Shown: positions 17,348 to 25,218 of the stretch, one piece after another | How the letters are laid out: each line of letters begins with the position of its first letter | How positions within the stretch are numbered: position 1 is the stretch's first letter | Assembly: GCA_020636315.1 (NCBI GenBank) | Contig: JACJYA010000027.1 | Location: 1-41,438 of the forward strand | Origin: Lewinellaceae bacterium | GTDB lineage: Bacteria > Bacteroidota > Bacteroidia > Chitinophagales > Saprospiraceae | Reading direction: 5' to 3' | Length of the DNA: 41,438 nt | Position numbers and translations under genes: made by a program | The notes under the pieces: model-generated | Seen by the model: only the letters and a program-made list of their open reading frames with translations | The model's database searches: none | What the model was told of the DNA's origin: nothing

Positions 17348-18238
17348 TCAACCATATCGCTCCCGCTCCCGTTCCAGCAACCTCCCGAACCGCCGCGGCG
17401 GCTCGATCTCCACCACTACCGCTTTCCCGGTGGCCGGATGCTCGAACTCCAGCCGGCGGGCACAGAGGAACAGGCCCTTGCCCAGAATGGTCTTCTGCCC
17501 CCCGGCGTATTCCTTATCCCCTACAATGAGGTGGCCTTCCTCTTTCAAATGGATGCGGAGCTGGTGCGTCCGCCCCGTCACCGGCCGGAGTTTTACCAGT
17601 GAAAGGCGTTTAAAAACGCGGGAAGGGGCGAACTGAACGGTTTCGAACCTCGTCACCGCCTCCTTCCCTTTGATGGCGGCATCAATGACACCTTGCTTCG
17701 GCGGCATCCCATGCACCACCGCCAGGTATTCCTTTTTTACGGCATTCTCCTCGAAGGCCTTACTCAGGGTGATCAGGGCACTTTTGGTTTTGGCCAGCAG
17801 CACCAGCCCCCTGGTCGGCACGTCGATGCGGTGAACGGCCACCGGCCGGGGCAGGGCGTCGGGCTCAGCGCTGGGTTGTTCGGTTCCGGCCACGGCATTC
17901 TCCACGGTCTTGACCCGGTTGCCGTTGACGGCGATGCCCGCAGGCTTGTTGGCCACCAGCAGGTGCTCGTCTTCGAAAACGATTTCCAGCTCCATATCGA
18001 AATCCCGTGCTTCGGACAGCCCGGCGCCTTTCAATTCCAGGCGGTCTCCATGCTTCACCACTGCCTCCGGGCGGGCCGGCTTGCCGTTGTGCAGCAGGCG
18101 CCCCCCGGCGATGGCCTTTTTGACGGCGGTCTTGCTGCCCAGGAGGGGGAAGGCGCGAGAGCAGTAGTCTATGATACTGGTATTGGGTTCTACCTTTCGC
18201 ACCTGGTGGGCTTTGTATTTTTTTCCTTTGCGTGGCAT
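17348..18238 (-). CDS. RluA-family pseudouridine synthase
   Basis: About 296 residues from the ATG at 18238 (MPRKGKKYKAHQV). An upstream in-frame start at 18298 adds 20 residues that do not look conserved. It has an S4-like N-terminal region (KKAIAGGRLLHNGKPA, GDRLEL), then the catalytic domain with VANKPAGIAVNG, the catalytic-Asp motif AVHRIDVPTRGLVLLAKT and RPVTGRTHQLRIHL. The usual HRLDxxTSG reads HRIDVPTRG, a mild departure with the Asp kept. It isomerises uridine to pseudouridine in rRNA or tRNA; the target site cannot be told. It is divergent from the phosphopantetheinyl transferase. Confidence 0.88.
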   Translation of the reverse strand: MPRKGKKYKAHQVRKVEPNTSIIDYCSRAFPLLGSKTAVKKAIAGGRLLHNGKPARPEAVVKHGDRLELKGAGLSEARDFDMELEIVFEDEHLLVANKPAGIAVNGNRVKTVENAVAGTEQPSAEPDALPRPVAVHRIDVPTRGLVLLAKTKSALITLSKAFEENAVKKEYLAVVHGMPPKQGVIDAAIKGKEAVTRFETVQFAPSRVFKRLSLVKLRPVTGRTHQLRIHLKEEGHLIVGDKEYAGGQKTILGKGLFLCARRLEFEHPATGKAVVVEIEPPRRFGRLLERERERYG

Positions 18239-18398
18239 GGGGAGAAGATAGGGATTTTTTGGAACGCGTTCAAACCTTTGAAGTTTCGGAAACCTCAAAG
18301 GTTTTGTCGAGGTTTTGTCGCCTCAGACAACCACTGCCAGGTTAACTCAACCGGAGCCAGCCGGGGGCCCCGGCCGCGTCTTTATTCTGCATTATTCC

Positions 18399-18469
18399 TA
18401 ACTTTAGCACAAATCGTACCCATGCAAAAGAGAAGGCGTATATTCCGTTCCGGAAAGAGTAGCACATGA
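18399..18469 (+). promoter_or_regulatory. Possible promoter and 15-codon leader ORF before the phosphopantetheinyl transferase
   Basis: TAACTTTA at 18399-18406 resembles the Bacteroidota TAnnTTTG -7 element. A short ATG frame at 18422 (MQKRRRIFRSGKSST) ends in a TGA at 18467-18469 that overlaps the transferase ATG at 18466 as ATGA. This geometry would allow translational coupling. Such a short frame can occur by chance, and the promoter match is partial. Confidence 0.3.
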
Positions 18470-19125
18470 TTCTGGCACTTTACATAAAGATTGAAAGGCA
18501 ATTGGCAGCTTCCCGCTTCGAGGCGCTACTGAAGCCAATGCCAGCCGACATCCGGCAAAAGGCCCGGCGCTACCTCCACTGGCAGGACGCCCACGCCTGC
18601 CTATTCGGTAAGCTCCTGCTCATCGAAGGCCTCAACCGCCTCGGCCAGGATGGCCCCACCCTTATCCATCAGTTGCAGTACACTTCTTTCGGCCGCCCTT
18701 TCCTGCCCGGAAAGATCGATTTCAATATTTCTCACTCCGGCGAGTACATAGTTTGTGCCCTCAGCAACCAATGCCGGGTGGGCATCGATATTGAAAAAAT
18801 CCGCCCCGTAAACCTGCCCGATTTCCGCAGCCAGATGACGGATGCCGAGTGGGCAACAGTGAACAAGTCCGCCGACCCTCTCCTGGCCTTTTATTACTAC
18901 TGGACGCGAAAGGAGGCGGCCATCAAAGCACACGGCCACGGGCTGAGCCTGCCGCTGAAGGAGGTGGTGATCGGGGAAGGGGAGATCATCATGGAAGGCG
19001 TAGCCTGGCCGTTATACGAGATTGAACTGGCGGACGGCTATATCTGCCACCTGGTGATGGATAAGCGGGTGAAGCAGCAGGAGGTAATTGTGGAGAAAGC
19101 GAAGGTAGAAAGGGCCGGACAGTAG
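18466..19125 (+). CDS. pfaE: Sfp-type 4'-phosphopantetheinyl transferase (PfaE role)
   Basis: 219 residues, the normal size of Sfp-type transferases. Core motifs: FGRPFLPGKIDFNISHSGEY (~75-94), VGIDIEKI (~105-112, Mg-binding D108 and E110) and FYYYWTRKEAAIKAHG (~142-157, E150 and K154). It moves phosphopantetheine from CoA to the Ser of acyl carrier domains. Three such domains are encoded 6 kb away in pfaA, and PUFA synthases need a dedicated transferase, so the PfaE role is the natural inference. The gene is separated from the synthase genes by the oxidoreductase and the regulator. A role in other carrier-protein activation is possible. Confidence 0.88.
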   Translation: MILALYIKIERQLAASRFEALLKPMPADIRQKARRYLHWQDAHACLFGKLLLIEGLNRLGQDGPTLIHQLQYTSFGRPFLPGKIDFNISHSGEYIVCALSNQCRVGIDIEKIRPVNLPDFRSQMTDAEWATVNKSADPLLAFYYYWTRKEAAIKAHGHGLSLPLKEVVIGEGEIIMEGVAWPLYEIELADGYICHLVMDKRVKQQEVIVEKAKVERAGQ

Positions 19126-19177
19126 CGAAGACGCCCCCTTCACCCGGGAACCGTTCAGAGGTTCCGTTCCAGGCGCA

Positions 19178-19906
19178 TTATGAAGCCCCCGCATTGTAGA
19201 TCACCGGCATCTGCCCCTTCCACTTGTTCCAGACATCATCATCAGTGATCAGGCTGGCCATGAAGTGGGCAACGTTGATGCGGCTGGTTGAGCCCTTGCC
19301 AAAGATCGCGCTTCGGATCGGTGAAGGAAATACCTCATATTCGGTTGCATTATCCTCATCCGTCAAATAGATGGGGCGAACAGCCGCCCACTCGACCGCC
19401 TTATCTTTTTTCCCTATGCCGGAGCGTAAATACTCTGCTGCCTGCTCATTGTCCAGATGAGGAGGCACCAACAGGCGAATAAGCCCAACGACGCACCGTT
19501 CCACAAAAGAAATAGGTTCAGGGAGATCGAGGTTTCTGTTGCCCGCAGTATTCATGAGCACATACCGGGCCGGTTTTTCCGGCTTGCTGGCCTTGATGGC
19601 ATCACATAACCGCCGGGTGGCATCGGTCACGAGCTTGCGCGGGTGGCCGTAAATACCTTTCCAGTTCATGGTGTGCCCCAGGCAGGAAGCCACCGCATCA
19701 CAGCCACTGACGTGGCCGGCCATCTCCTCGTCGCTCAGTTCCAGAATACTCGCGCAGACCAGAGATAAGCCGGCGTGAGCCTTAAGGGGAGGCGGCAACT
19801 TTTCGGGTGACCGGACTATTGCCTTCACGCAGTGGCCCCGGTTGAGCAATTGTTCCACCAATAAACGGCCGGTGGCCCCACTGGCCCCAACTACAAGGAT
19901 CGTCAT
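19178..19906 (-). CDS. NAD(P)-binding oxidoreductase (NmrA/SDR-like)
   Basis: About 242 residues from the ATG at 19906 (MTILVVGASGATGRLLVEQLL). The frame continues to 19981 but the Rossmann start makes 19906 the better choice. The GASGATG loop binds the dinucleotide; later VLMNTAGN and the WAAVRPIYL strand fit the atypical SDR/NmrA-like group. There is no clear YxxxK catalytic pair. The substrate is unknown. It lies between the transferase and the TetR gene, divergent from the latter, so it may be a target of that regulator. Confidence 0.75.
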   Translation of the reverse strand: MTILVVGASGATGRLLVEQLLNRGHCVKAIVRSPEKLPPPLKAHAGLSLVCASILELSDEEMAGHVSGCDAVASCLGHTMNWKGIYGHPRKLVTDATRRLCDAIKASKPEKPARYVLMNTAGNRNLDLPEPISFVERCVVGLIRLLVPPHLDNEQAAEYLRSGIGKKDKAVEWAAVRPIYLTDEDNATEYEVFPSPIRSAIFGKGSTSRINVAHFMASLITDDDVWNKWKGQMPVIYNAGAS

Positions 19907-20161
19907 AGTTTTACTTTTTATTTTTAAATCGGCCTGAAGAGCTTCTATTGGCATTGACAGCTGCCCTTGCCGCCTGTTCAATATTCCGGCAAGATGACAA
20001 CAATCTGATATTGAAGAAAGGTACTAAAGTACTGTTTTGAGGTATTGTGGTGGTGTTTTGGGGCTACGAAAAAGAAGGGGCAAGGCTTTCCATATTAATA
20101 CAACCGGCATCCCCAAAAAAAATAATTCCCTCTCTCATGAGGTAGTTATGAATATTCTTTC

Positions 20162-20185
20162 GTTCCTTTGTGGTACTGAAGGAAC
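20162..20185. promoter_or_regulatory. Candidate operator dyad between the oxidoreductase and TetR genes
   Basis: GTTCCTT at 20162-20168 and AAGGAAC at 20179-20185 form a perfect 7-bp inverted repeat with a 10-nt spacer, 43 bp before the TetR ATG at 20229. TTCCTTTG inside it resembles the Bacteroidota TAnnTTTG -7 element. TetR proteins often bind such dyads in the divergent intergenic region, so autoregulation is a reasonable guess. Nothing else stands out in the 322-bp gap 19907-20228. Confidence 0.4.
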
Positions 20186-20228
20186 TAAAATATTACCACT
20201 CGGGCCGCAAAGCGTGTAAACAGCAGGA

Positions 20229-20846
20229 ATGATCACCAGAGAGCGCATTATAGAAACCGCTACCCAGCAATTCATCAAACATGGCGTCAAGACAGTGACC
20301 CTCGACCGCCTGGTCAGGGAATTGCACACTTCCAAGCGAACCATCTACACGCACTTTAAGGATAAAACGGACCTGCTCAAGGCCTGCCTGGCCGTCTATC
20401 ACGCCCACATCAAACAGGAGAACGAAGAGACCATAGCGTCGGCTGAGAACGCCATCGAGGCCATGGGGCACCTGCACCAGAAGATCGTAGGCCGCACCTA
20501 TCACGTCAACCCCAACTTCTTCAGCGATATCATCCATTACTATCCCGGCCTGCTCCACGAATCCTACCGCAACACCGGCAACTTTGCCCATCAGCAACTG
20601 GTGCAACTCGCCAAATGGGGGATCAATGACGGCATCTTTCAGGAAGACATGGATGTGGAAGTGGTCGTCAAAACGGTACTGTCTCTGCTCAAGCTGCTGA
20701 AGGACAACGACATGTTCCCCGCGGTGGAGTTCAGTAAGGAACGGCTGACCTTCGGCATCCTGATCCCTTACATGAGAGGCTTATGCACCCCTAAAGGTAT
20801 CGAGCTGCTGGAGATGGAGGAAGAACTGTTCCGCATTTCGGTTTAA
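20229..20846 (+). CDS. TetR-family transcriptional regulator of the PUFA synthase locus
   Basis: 205 residues. The N-terminal TetR helix-turn-helix is clear: ITRERIIETATQQFIKHGVKTVTLDRLVRELHTSKRTIYTHFKDKTDLL (about residues 2-50, given here for identification of the HTH core TSKRTIYTHF). The C-terminal ligand-binding part is unspecific. It ends 62 bp before pfaA on the same strand, so it is likely the local regulator and possibly co-transcribed with the synthase. The ligand may be a fatty acid or acyl-CoA; this is inference. Confidence 0.88.
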   Translation: MITRERIIETATQQFIKHGVKTVTLDRLVRELHTSKRTIYTHFKDKTDLLKACLAVYHAHIKQENEETIASAENAIEAMGHLHQKIVGRTYHVNPNFFSDIIHYYPGLLHESYRNTGNFAHQQLVQLAKWGINDGIFQEDMDVEVVVKTVLSLLKLLKDNDMFPAVEFSKERLTFGILIPYMRGLCTPKGIELLEMEEELFRISV

Positions 20847-20856
20847 AAAGACCTTG

Positions 20857-20891
20857 CCTGCCCCGCCGATGACCGGACAAGAGGGGGCAGG
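20857..20891 (+). promoter_or_regulatory. Hairpin between the TetR gene and pfaA
   Basis: CCTGCCCC at 20857-20864 pairs with GGGGCAGG at 20884-20891 (8 bp, all but one pair G-C, 19-nt loop). It starts right after the TetR stop and ends 17 bp before the pfaA ATG. No T-tract follows, so an attenuator or mRNA-processing/stability element is more likely than a plain terminator. It could set the ratio of regulator to synthase. Confidence 0.4.
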
Positions 20892-20908
20892 GAATCAAAA
20901 TATAAGAT

Positions 20909-23900
20909 ATGAATATCAACAGCTCCCTACGCAAAACGCCCATAGCCGTCGTCGGCCTGTCTGCCATCTTTGCCGATGCCCGGAATGTAGAAGAATTCTG
21001 GAACAACATCGTCCTGGCAAAGGACAGCATAACCGATGTGCCGGAAAACCGCTGGCGCATCGAGGACTACTACGACCCCGACATGAACGCCCCGGACAAG
21101 ACCTACTGCAAGCGGGGCGGCTTCCTTCCCGAGATCGATTTCAACCCCATGGAATTCGGCCTGCCTCCCAATATCCTGGAAGTGACCGACGCCAGCCAGT
21201 TGCTGGCCCTGGTCGCTGCCCGCGATGCCCTGCTGGATGCCGGTTACGGCCCGGATTCTGAAAAATTTACCAAAGCACTAAGGGAAAAGACCGGGGTGGT
21301 ATTGGGCGTTGGCGGCGGCCAGAAGCTGATCACTCCATTGATCGCCCGGCTGCAGTACCCCATCTGGGAAAGGGCGCTGCGCGCCAGCGGAGTGGCGGAA
21401 GAGGACATCCCCCACATCGTCGATAAAATGAAAAAGGCCTATGTGAGCTGGAATGAGAACGCCTTCCCGGGGCTGCTGGGCAACGTCATCTCCGGCCGCA
21501 TCACCAACCGCTTCGACCTGGGTGGCATCAACAGCGTGGTCGATGCCGCCTGCGCCGCCTCCCTGAGCGCCATCAAAATGGCCCTGAGCGAGCTGGTGGA
21601 AGGCCGTTGCGATATGATGCTCACCGGAGGTGTCGATACCGACAACTCCCCATTCATGTACATGTCTTTCAGCAAGACACCGGCCTTTTCCAAATCGGGC
21701 AACATCAGCCCCTTCAGCGACAAGGCAGACGGCATGCTGATCGGCGAGGGCCTCGGCATGCTGGTGCTGAAACGGCTGGAAGACGCCGAACGCGATGGCG
21801 ACCGCATCTATGCCGTGGTCAAAGGTGTGGGTACTTCCAGCGACGGCCGCTTCAAATCTGTCTATGCGCCCCGCCCATCCGGCCAGGCCCTGGCCATGAA
21901 CCGCGCCTATGAAGATGCCGGATATGCCCCCTCCACCGTCGGCCTGATCGAAGCCCACGGCACCGGCACCGGCGCCGGCGACCCTACTGAGTTCAGCTCT
22001 ATGCAGATGGTCTTCGGCAAAGAAAAGAATGAAAAGAAACACATCGCCCTGGGCTCCGTCAAATCCCAGATCGGCCACACTAAGGCAGCGGCGGGAGCGG
22101 CAGGCATGATCAAGGCCGTACTGGCCCTGCACCACAAGGTTCTGCCTCCGACCATCAATGTAGAACGGCCCAACTCCAAATTCGACATGGACAAATCGCC
22201 GGTCTATATCAATACCGAAACCCGCCCCTGGCTGCGCAACGGGCACCCCCGGCGCGCCTCGGTGAGCGCCTTTGGTTTCGGCGGCATCAACGTCCACATC
22301 ACCATGGAGGAATACGAAGGGAAAAAACCAGCGGATTACCGCCTCCACGAACCCTTCAAAACAGTGCTGATCCAAGCCTCCACTCCTTCACAGCTCCTGA
22401 AATATTGCCAGGAAACCCTGGACCGGTTGCAATCGGATAATGCAGAAGTTACTTTCTCAAACCTGGTGGAGGATTCCAAAAACACAAAGCCCGAAAGGCC
22501 CAACGCCCGCCTGGGCTTTGTAACTCAATCTCCGGATGAATGCGCCGAGTTGCTGCAACTCTCCATCCAAACCCTTCAGAAAAACCAGGAAGCCTGGAAC
22601 CACCCCAGAGGCATTTGTTACCGCCCCAATGGCATCGACCCGGCCACTCAGAAAGTGGTGGCCCTGTTCTCCGGCCAGGGTTCGCAATATGTAGGCATGG
22701 GCGGCGAACTGGCCAATGCCTTTCCGGAAGTACATGATGCTTTCGGCAAAATGGATAATCTTTTCAGAGCGGAAGGAGAGGCGCCGCTTTCCGAAACTGT
22801 TTTCCCTGTACCCGTCTTTTCAGAGGAAGAAAGGAAGGCGCAGCAGCAAGCCCTCACCCAAACCCGGTTCGCCCAGCCGGCCATCGGGGCACTGAGCATG
22901 GGCATGTACAAGGTGATGCAAAGGGCCGGATTCCAGCCGGATTTCGCCGCCGGGCACAGCTTCGGCGAGCTTACTGCCCTGTGGGCCGCCGGCGTGTTCG
23001 ACGAAGACACCTTCCTGGCCCTGGCCAAAAAACGCGGCGCCGCCATGTCCGCCGCCGGTTCAAAGGCCGACCCGGGAGCTATGCTGGCTGTAAAAGCCTC
23101 GGAAGCAGAGGTGAGACAGGCCATTAACGATAAACCGGGCGTAAGCATTGCGAATGTCAACTCTAACGACCAGATAGTCATTGGGGGAAGTACCGCCGCC
23201 ATCAAAGCTGCCGGGGAACAACTGCAGGCTCAGGGCTTTTCGGTAGTCAGCCTGCCGGTTTCCGCCGCATTCCACACGGCTTACGTGAAACATGCACAGG
23301 AACCCTTCGCCCGCTTCGTACATACCCGGCATTTCAACAAACCGGCCATCCCGGTTTATGCCAACACGACGGGCCTGCCCTATCCAGACAATGCCGGCGA
23401 ACAACACGCCATCCTTGAAGAGCAGATCCTCAACCCCGTACTTTTCCGGGATCAGGTCGAGAACATCTATCAGGCCGGTGGCCGCATCTTTGTCGAGTTC
23501 GGCCCAAAGGACGTATTGTCCAAACTGGTGCAGAACATACTACAAAATAAAGAACACATCGCCCTGGGCGTCAACCCCAATGCTCGTAAGGACAGCGACC
23601 TGCAGTTCCGCCAGGCTGCCCTTCAACTCCGGGTGCTGGGCCTGCCGCTGAATCACGTTGACCCTTACAAAAAAGAAAGGCACGCAGCGTCGGCAAAGAC
23701 CAGGCTGAATGTCACCCTGAGCGGAAACAACTACGTTTCCGCACCCACTCAGCAGGCCTATCAGGAAGCTCTGAATGACGGCTTCCGGATCGCCGGCGGC
23801 CAACCGAAAATAATCGAAAAAATAGTCGAGGTAGAAAAGGTTGTTGAGGTTCCGGCAGAAAAGGAAATGGATTTTCAAAACGAAAATGAAGAAGAAGCCA

Positions 23901-25177
23901 TGAATAAGGAAGCCCTGAAGGTATTGCAGGCGGCCCTCGAGTCGTTCAATGCCAATCAGACAAAGTCGCTCGAGATCTTTGAACGGTTTTTGAGTGAACA
24001 AAACCAGCAGGCACAACAACTGCTGCAACTGATATCCCGGCAGGTCGAGGGGCCGCAAAGCACCGAAAAGTCAGCGCCATTGAGCAATGGCTTTGTTAAG
24101 CCTGATCCGACGCCAACTACACCCGCTAATGGCAACGGCGCCAACGGGCATGCCAAAAAGGTGGCGGCGCCTGCTGTGCCCCAACCGAAGGTTGAGGTTA
24201 AGGTTGAGGCTGAGAATAGGCCTGCCGCTGAAGCTCCGGCTTCCAATAATGCCACGGACACCTCAAAACTGGAAAAAGCGCTGCTGGAAGTGGTCAGCGA
24301 AAAAACCGGCTACCCCGCCGAAATGCTCGAACTCAGCATGGATATGGAAGCCGACCTGGGCATCGACTCCATCAAAAGGGTGGAAATATTCGGCGCACTC
24401 ACCGCCCAGCACCCCGAAATGTCCGGCATCAACCCCAATGAGCTCACCGAGTTGCGCACCCTGGGGCAGATCGTGGAATACGTCGGTGCGAAAGGAGGTA
24501 CGGCAGTGGCGCGGACAAAGGTTGAGGCTGAGGTTAAGGTTGAGAATAGGCCTGCCGCTGAAGCTCCGGCTTCCAATAATGCCACGGACACCTCAAAACT
24601 GGAAAAAGCGCTGCTGGAAGTGGTCAGCGAAAAAACCGGCTACCCCGCCGAAATGCTCGAACTCAGCATGGATATGGAAGCCGACCTGGGCATCGACTCC
24701 ATCAAAAGGGTGGAAATATTCGGCGCACTCACCGCCCAGCACCCCGAAATGTCCGGCATCAACCCCAATGAGCTCACCGAGTTGCGCACCCTGGGGCAGA
24801 TCGTGGAATACGTCGGTGCGAAAGGAGGTACGGCAGTGGCGCGGACAAAGGTTGAGGCTGAGGTTAAGGTTGAGAATAGGCCTGCCGCTGAAGCTCCGGC
24901 TTCCAATAATGCCACGGACACCTCAAAACTGGAAAAAGCGCTGCTGGAAGTGGTCAGCGAAAAAACCGGCTACCCCGCCGAAATGCTCGAACTCAGCATG
25001 GATATGGAAGCCGACCTGGGCATCGACTCCATCAAAAGGGTGGAAATATTCGGCGCACTCACCGCCCAGCACCCCGAAATGTCCGGCATCAACCCCAATG
25101 AGCTCACCGAGCTGCGCACCCTGGGGCAAATCGTGGACTATGTCGGCAAGAATGGTAAAAAAAAACTACTAGTATAA
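20909..25177 (+). CDS. pfaA: PUFA synthase PfaA, N-terminal part: KS-MAT-ACP-ACP-ACP
   Basis: 1422 residues. KS domain ~10-460 with catalytic Cys215 (DAACAASLS), His350 (EAHGTGTGAGDP) and His390 (GHTKAAAG). Malonyl-CoA acyltransferase ~555-880 with nucleophile Ser684 in GHSFGE. A charged linker ~960-1050 (KIIEKIVEVEKVVEVPAEKE, NQQAQQLLQL) looks coiled-coil-like. Three ACPs carry LGIDSIKR with phosphopantetheine Ser1154, Ser1264 and Ser1374. The frame ends at TAA 25175-25177 just after an A9 run, while KR-DH continues in the -1 frame. In known PfaA proteins ACPs and KR share one polypeptide. It performs iterative chain extension for long-chain PUFAs in the cytosol. Known homologues commonly have more ACPs than three. 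Confidence 0.93.
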   Translation: MNINSSLRKTPIAVVGLSAIFADARNVEEFWNNIVLAKDSITDVPENRWRIEDYYDPDMNAPDKTYCKRGGFLPEIDFNPMEFGLPPNILEVTDASQLLALVAARDALLDAGYGPDSEKFTKALREKTGVVLGVGGGQKLITPLIARLQYPIWERALRASGVAEEDIPHIVDKMKKAYVSWNENAFPGLLGNVISGRITNRFDLGGINSVVDAACAASLSAIKMALSELVEGRCDMMLTGGVDTDNSPFMYMSFSKTPAFSKSGNISPFSDKADGMLIGEGLGMLVLKRLEDAERDGDRIYAVVKGVGTSSDGRFKSVYAPRPSGQALAMNRAYEDAGYAPSTVGLIEAHGTGTGAGDPTEFSSMQMVFGKEKNEKKHIALGSVKSQIGHTKAAAGAAGMIKAVLALHHKVLPPTINVERPNSKFDMDKSPVYINTETRPWLRNGHPRRASVSAFGFGGINVHITMEEYEGKKPADYRLHEPFKTVLIQASTPSQLLKYCQETLDRLQSDNAEVTFSNLVEDSKNTKPERPNARLGFVTQSPDECAELLQLSIQTLQKNQEAWNHPRGICYRPNGIDPATQKVVALFSGQGSQYVGMGGELANAFPEVHDAFGKMDNLFRAEGEAPLSETVFPVPVFSEEERKAQQQALTQTRFAQPAIGALSMGMYKVMQRAGFQPDFAAGHSFGELTALWAAGVFDEDTFLALAKKRGAAMSAAGSKADPGAMLAVKASEAEVRQAINDKPGVSIANVNSNDQIVIGGSTAAIKAAGEQLQAQGFSVVSLPVSAAFHTAYVKHAQEPFARFVHTRHFNKPAIPVYANTTGLPYPDNAGEQHAILEEQILNPVLFRDQVENIYQAGGRIFVEFGPKDVLSKLVQNILQNKEHIALGVNPNARKDSDLQFRQAALQLRVLGLPLNHVDPYKKERHAASAKTRLNVTLSGNNYVSAPTQQAYQEALNDGFRIAGGQPKIIEKIVEVEKVVEVPAEKEMDFQNENEEEAMNKEALKVLQAALESFNANQTKSLEIFERFLSEQNQQAQQLLQLISRQVEGPQSTEKSAPLSNGFVKPDPTPTTPANGNGANGHAKKVAAPAVPQPKVEVKVEAENRPAAEAPASNNATDTSKLEKALLEVVSEKTGYPAEMLELSMDMEADLGIDSIKRVEIFGALTAQHPEMSGINPNELTELRTLGQIVEYVGAKGGTAVARTKVEAEVKVENRPAAEAPASNNATDTSKLEKALLEVVSEKTGYPAEMLELSMDMEADLGIDSIKRVEIFGALTAQHPEMSGINPNELTELRTLGQIVEYVGAKGGTAVARTKVEAEVKVENRPAAEAPASNNATDTSKLEKALLEVVSEKTGYPAEMLELSMDMEADLGIDSIKRVEIFGALTAQHPEMSGINPNELTELRTLGQIVDYVGKNGKKKLLV
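24211..25147 (+). repeat. Three tandem 330-bp ACP-encoding repeats
   Basis: Units begin at TGAGAATAGG 24211, 24541 and 24871, exactly 330 bp apart. By eye copies 1 and 2 are identical throughout. Copy 3 matches until near its end, where a few differences appear (GAGCTG for GAGTTG, CAAATC for CAGATC, then diverging linker). Each encodes a linker plus one ACP; the modified Ser codons are at 24368, 24698 and 25028. Such identity points to recent amplification or gene conversion and makes the true copy number vulnerable to assembly collapse. Confidence 0.93.
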
Positions 25178-25208
25178 CTCCTTCCGCCCCGGCCGTCAAA
25201 CCGGCCGG
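25157..25208 (+). other. A9 slippery run and downstream stem-loop at the ACP/KR frame junction
   Basis: Nine A residues (25157-25165) are read in frame as three Lys codons, so the last seven form A-AAA-AAA, a classic -1 slippery heptamer. The zero frame stops ten bases later (25175-25177). The -1 frame continues without stop through the KR-DH region. A GC-only stem, CCGGCCG 25189-25195 with CGGCCGG 25202-25208 and a 6-nt loop, lies 23 nt after the run, further than the usual 5-9 nt spacer. An A missing from a ten-A run in the assembly would give the same picture. Confidence 0.6.
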
Positions 25209-25218
25209 CGGCGGAGCA

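Noticed and set aside
17122..17355. N-terminal extension of the ABC permease
   Set aside because: The extension has no resemblance to the family and the MLANFIKTAVRNFWRNK start at 17121 is standard.
21278..22375. 365-codon minus-strand frame within pfaA
   Set aside because: Antisense shadow of the KS domain; Gly/Ala/His-rich without family resemblance.
24211..25147. Tandem repeats as a possible CRISPR array
   Set aside because: The unit is 330 bp, in frame and encodes ACPs; there are no short repeats with unique spacers.
24087..25172. Long plus-strand frame of 361 codons over the ACP region
   Set aside because: It is the alternative frame of the tandem ACP repeats; its repetitiveness comes from them and the sequence (Trp/Lys/Pro-rich) fits no protein family.
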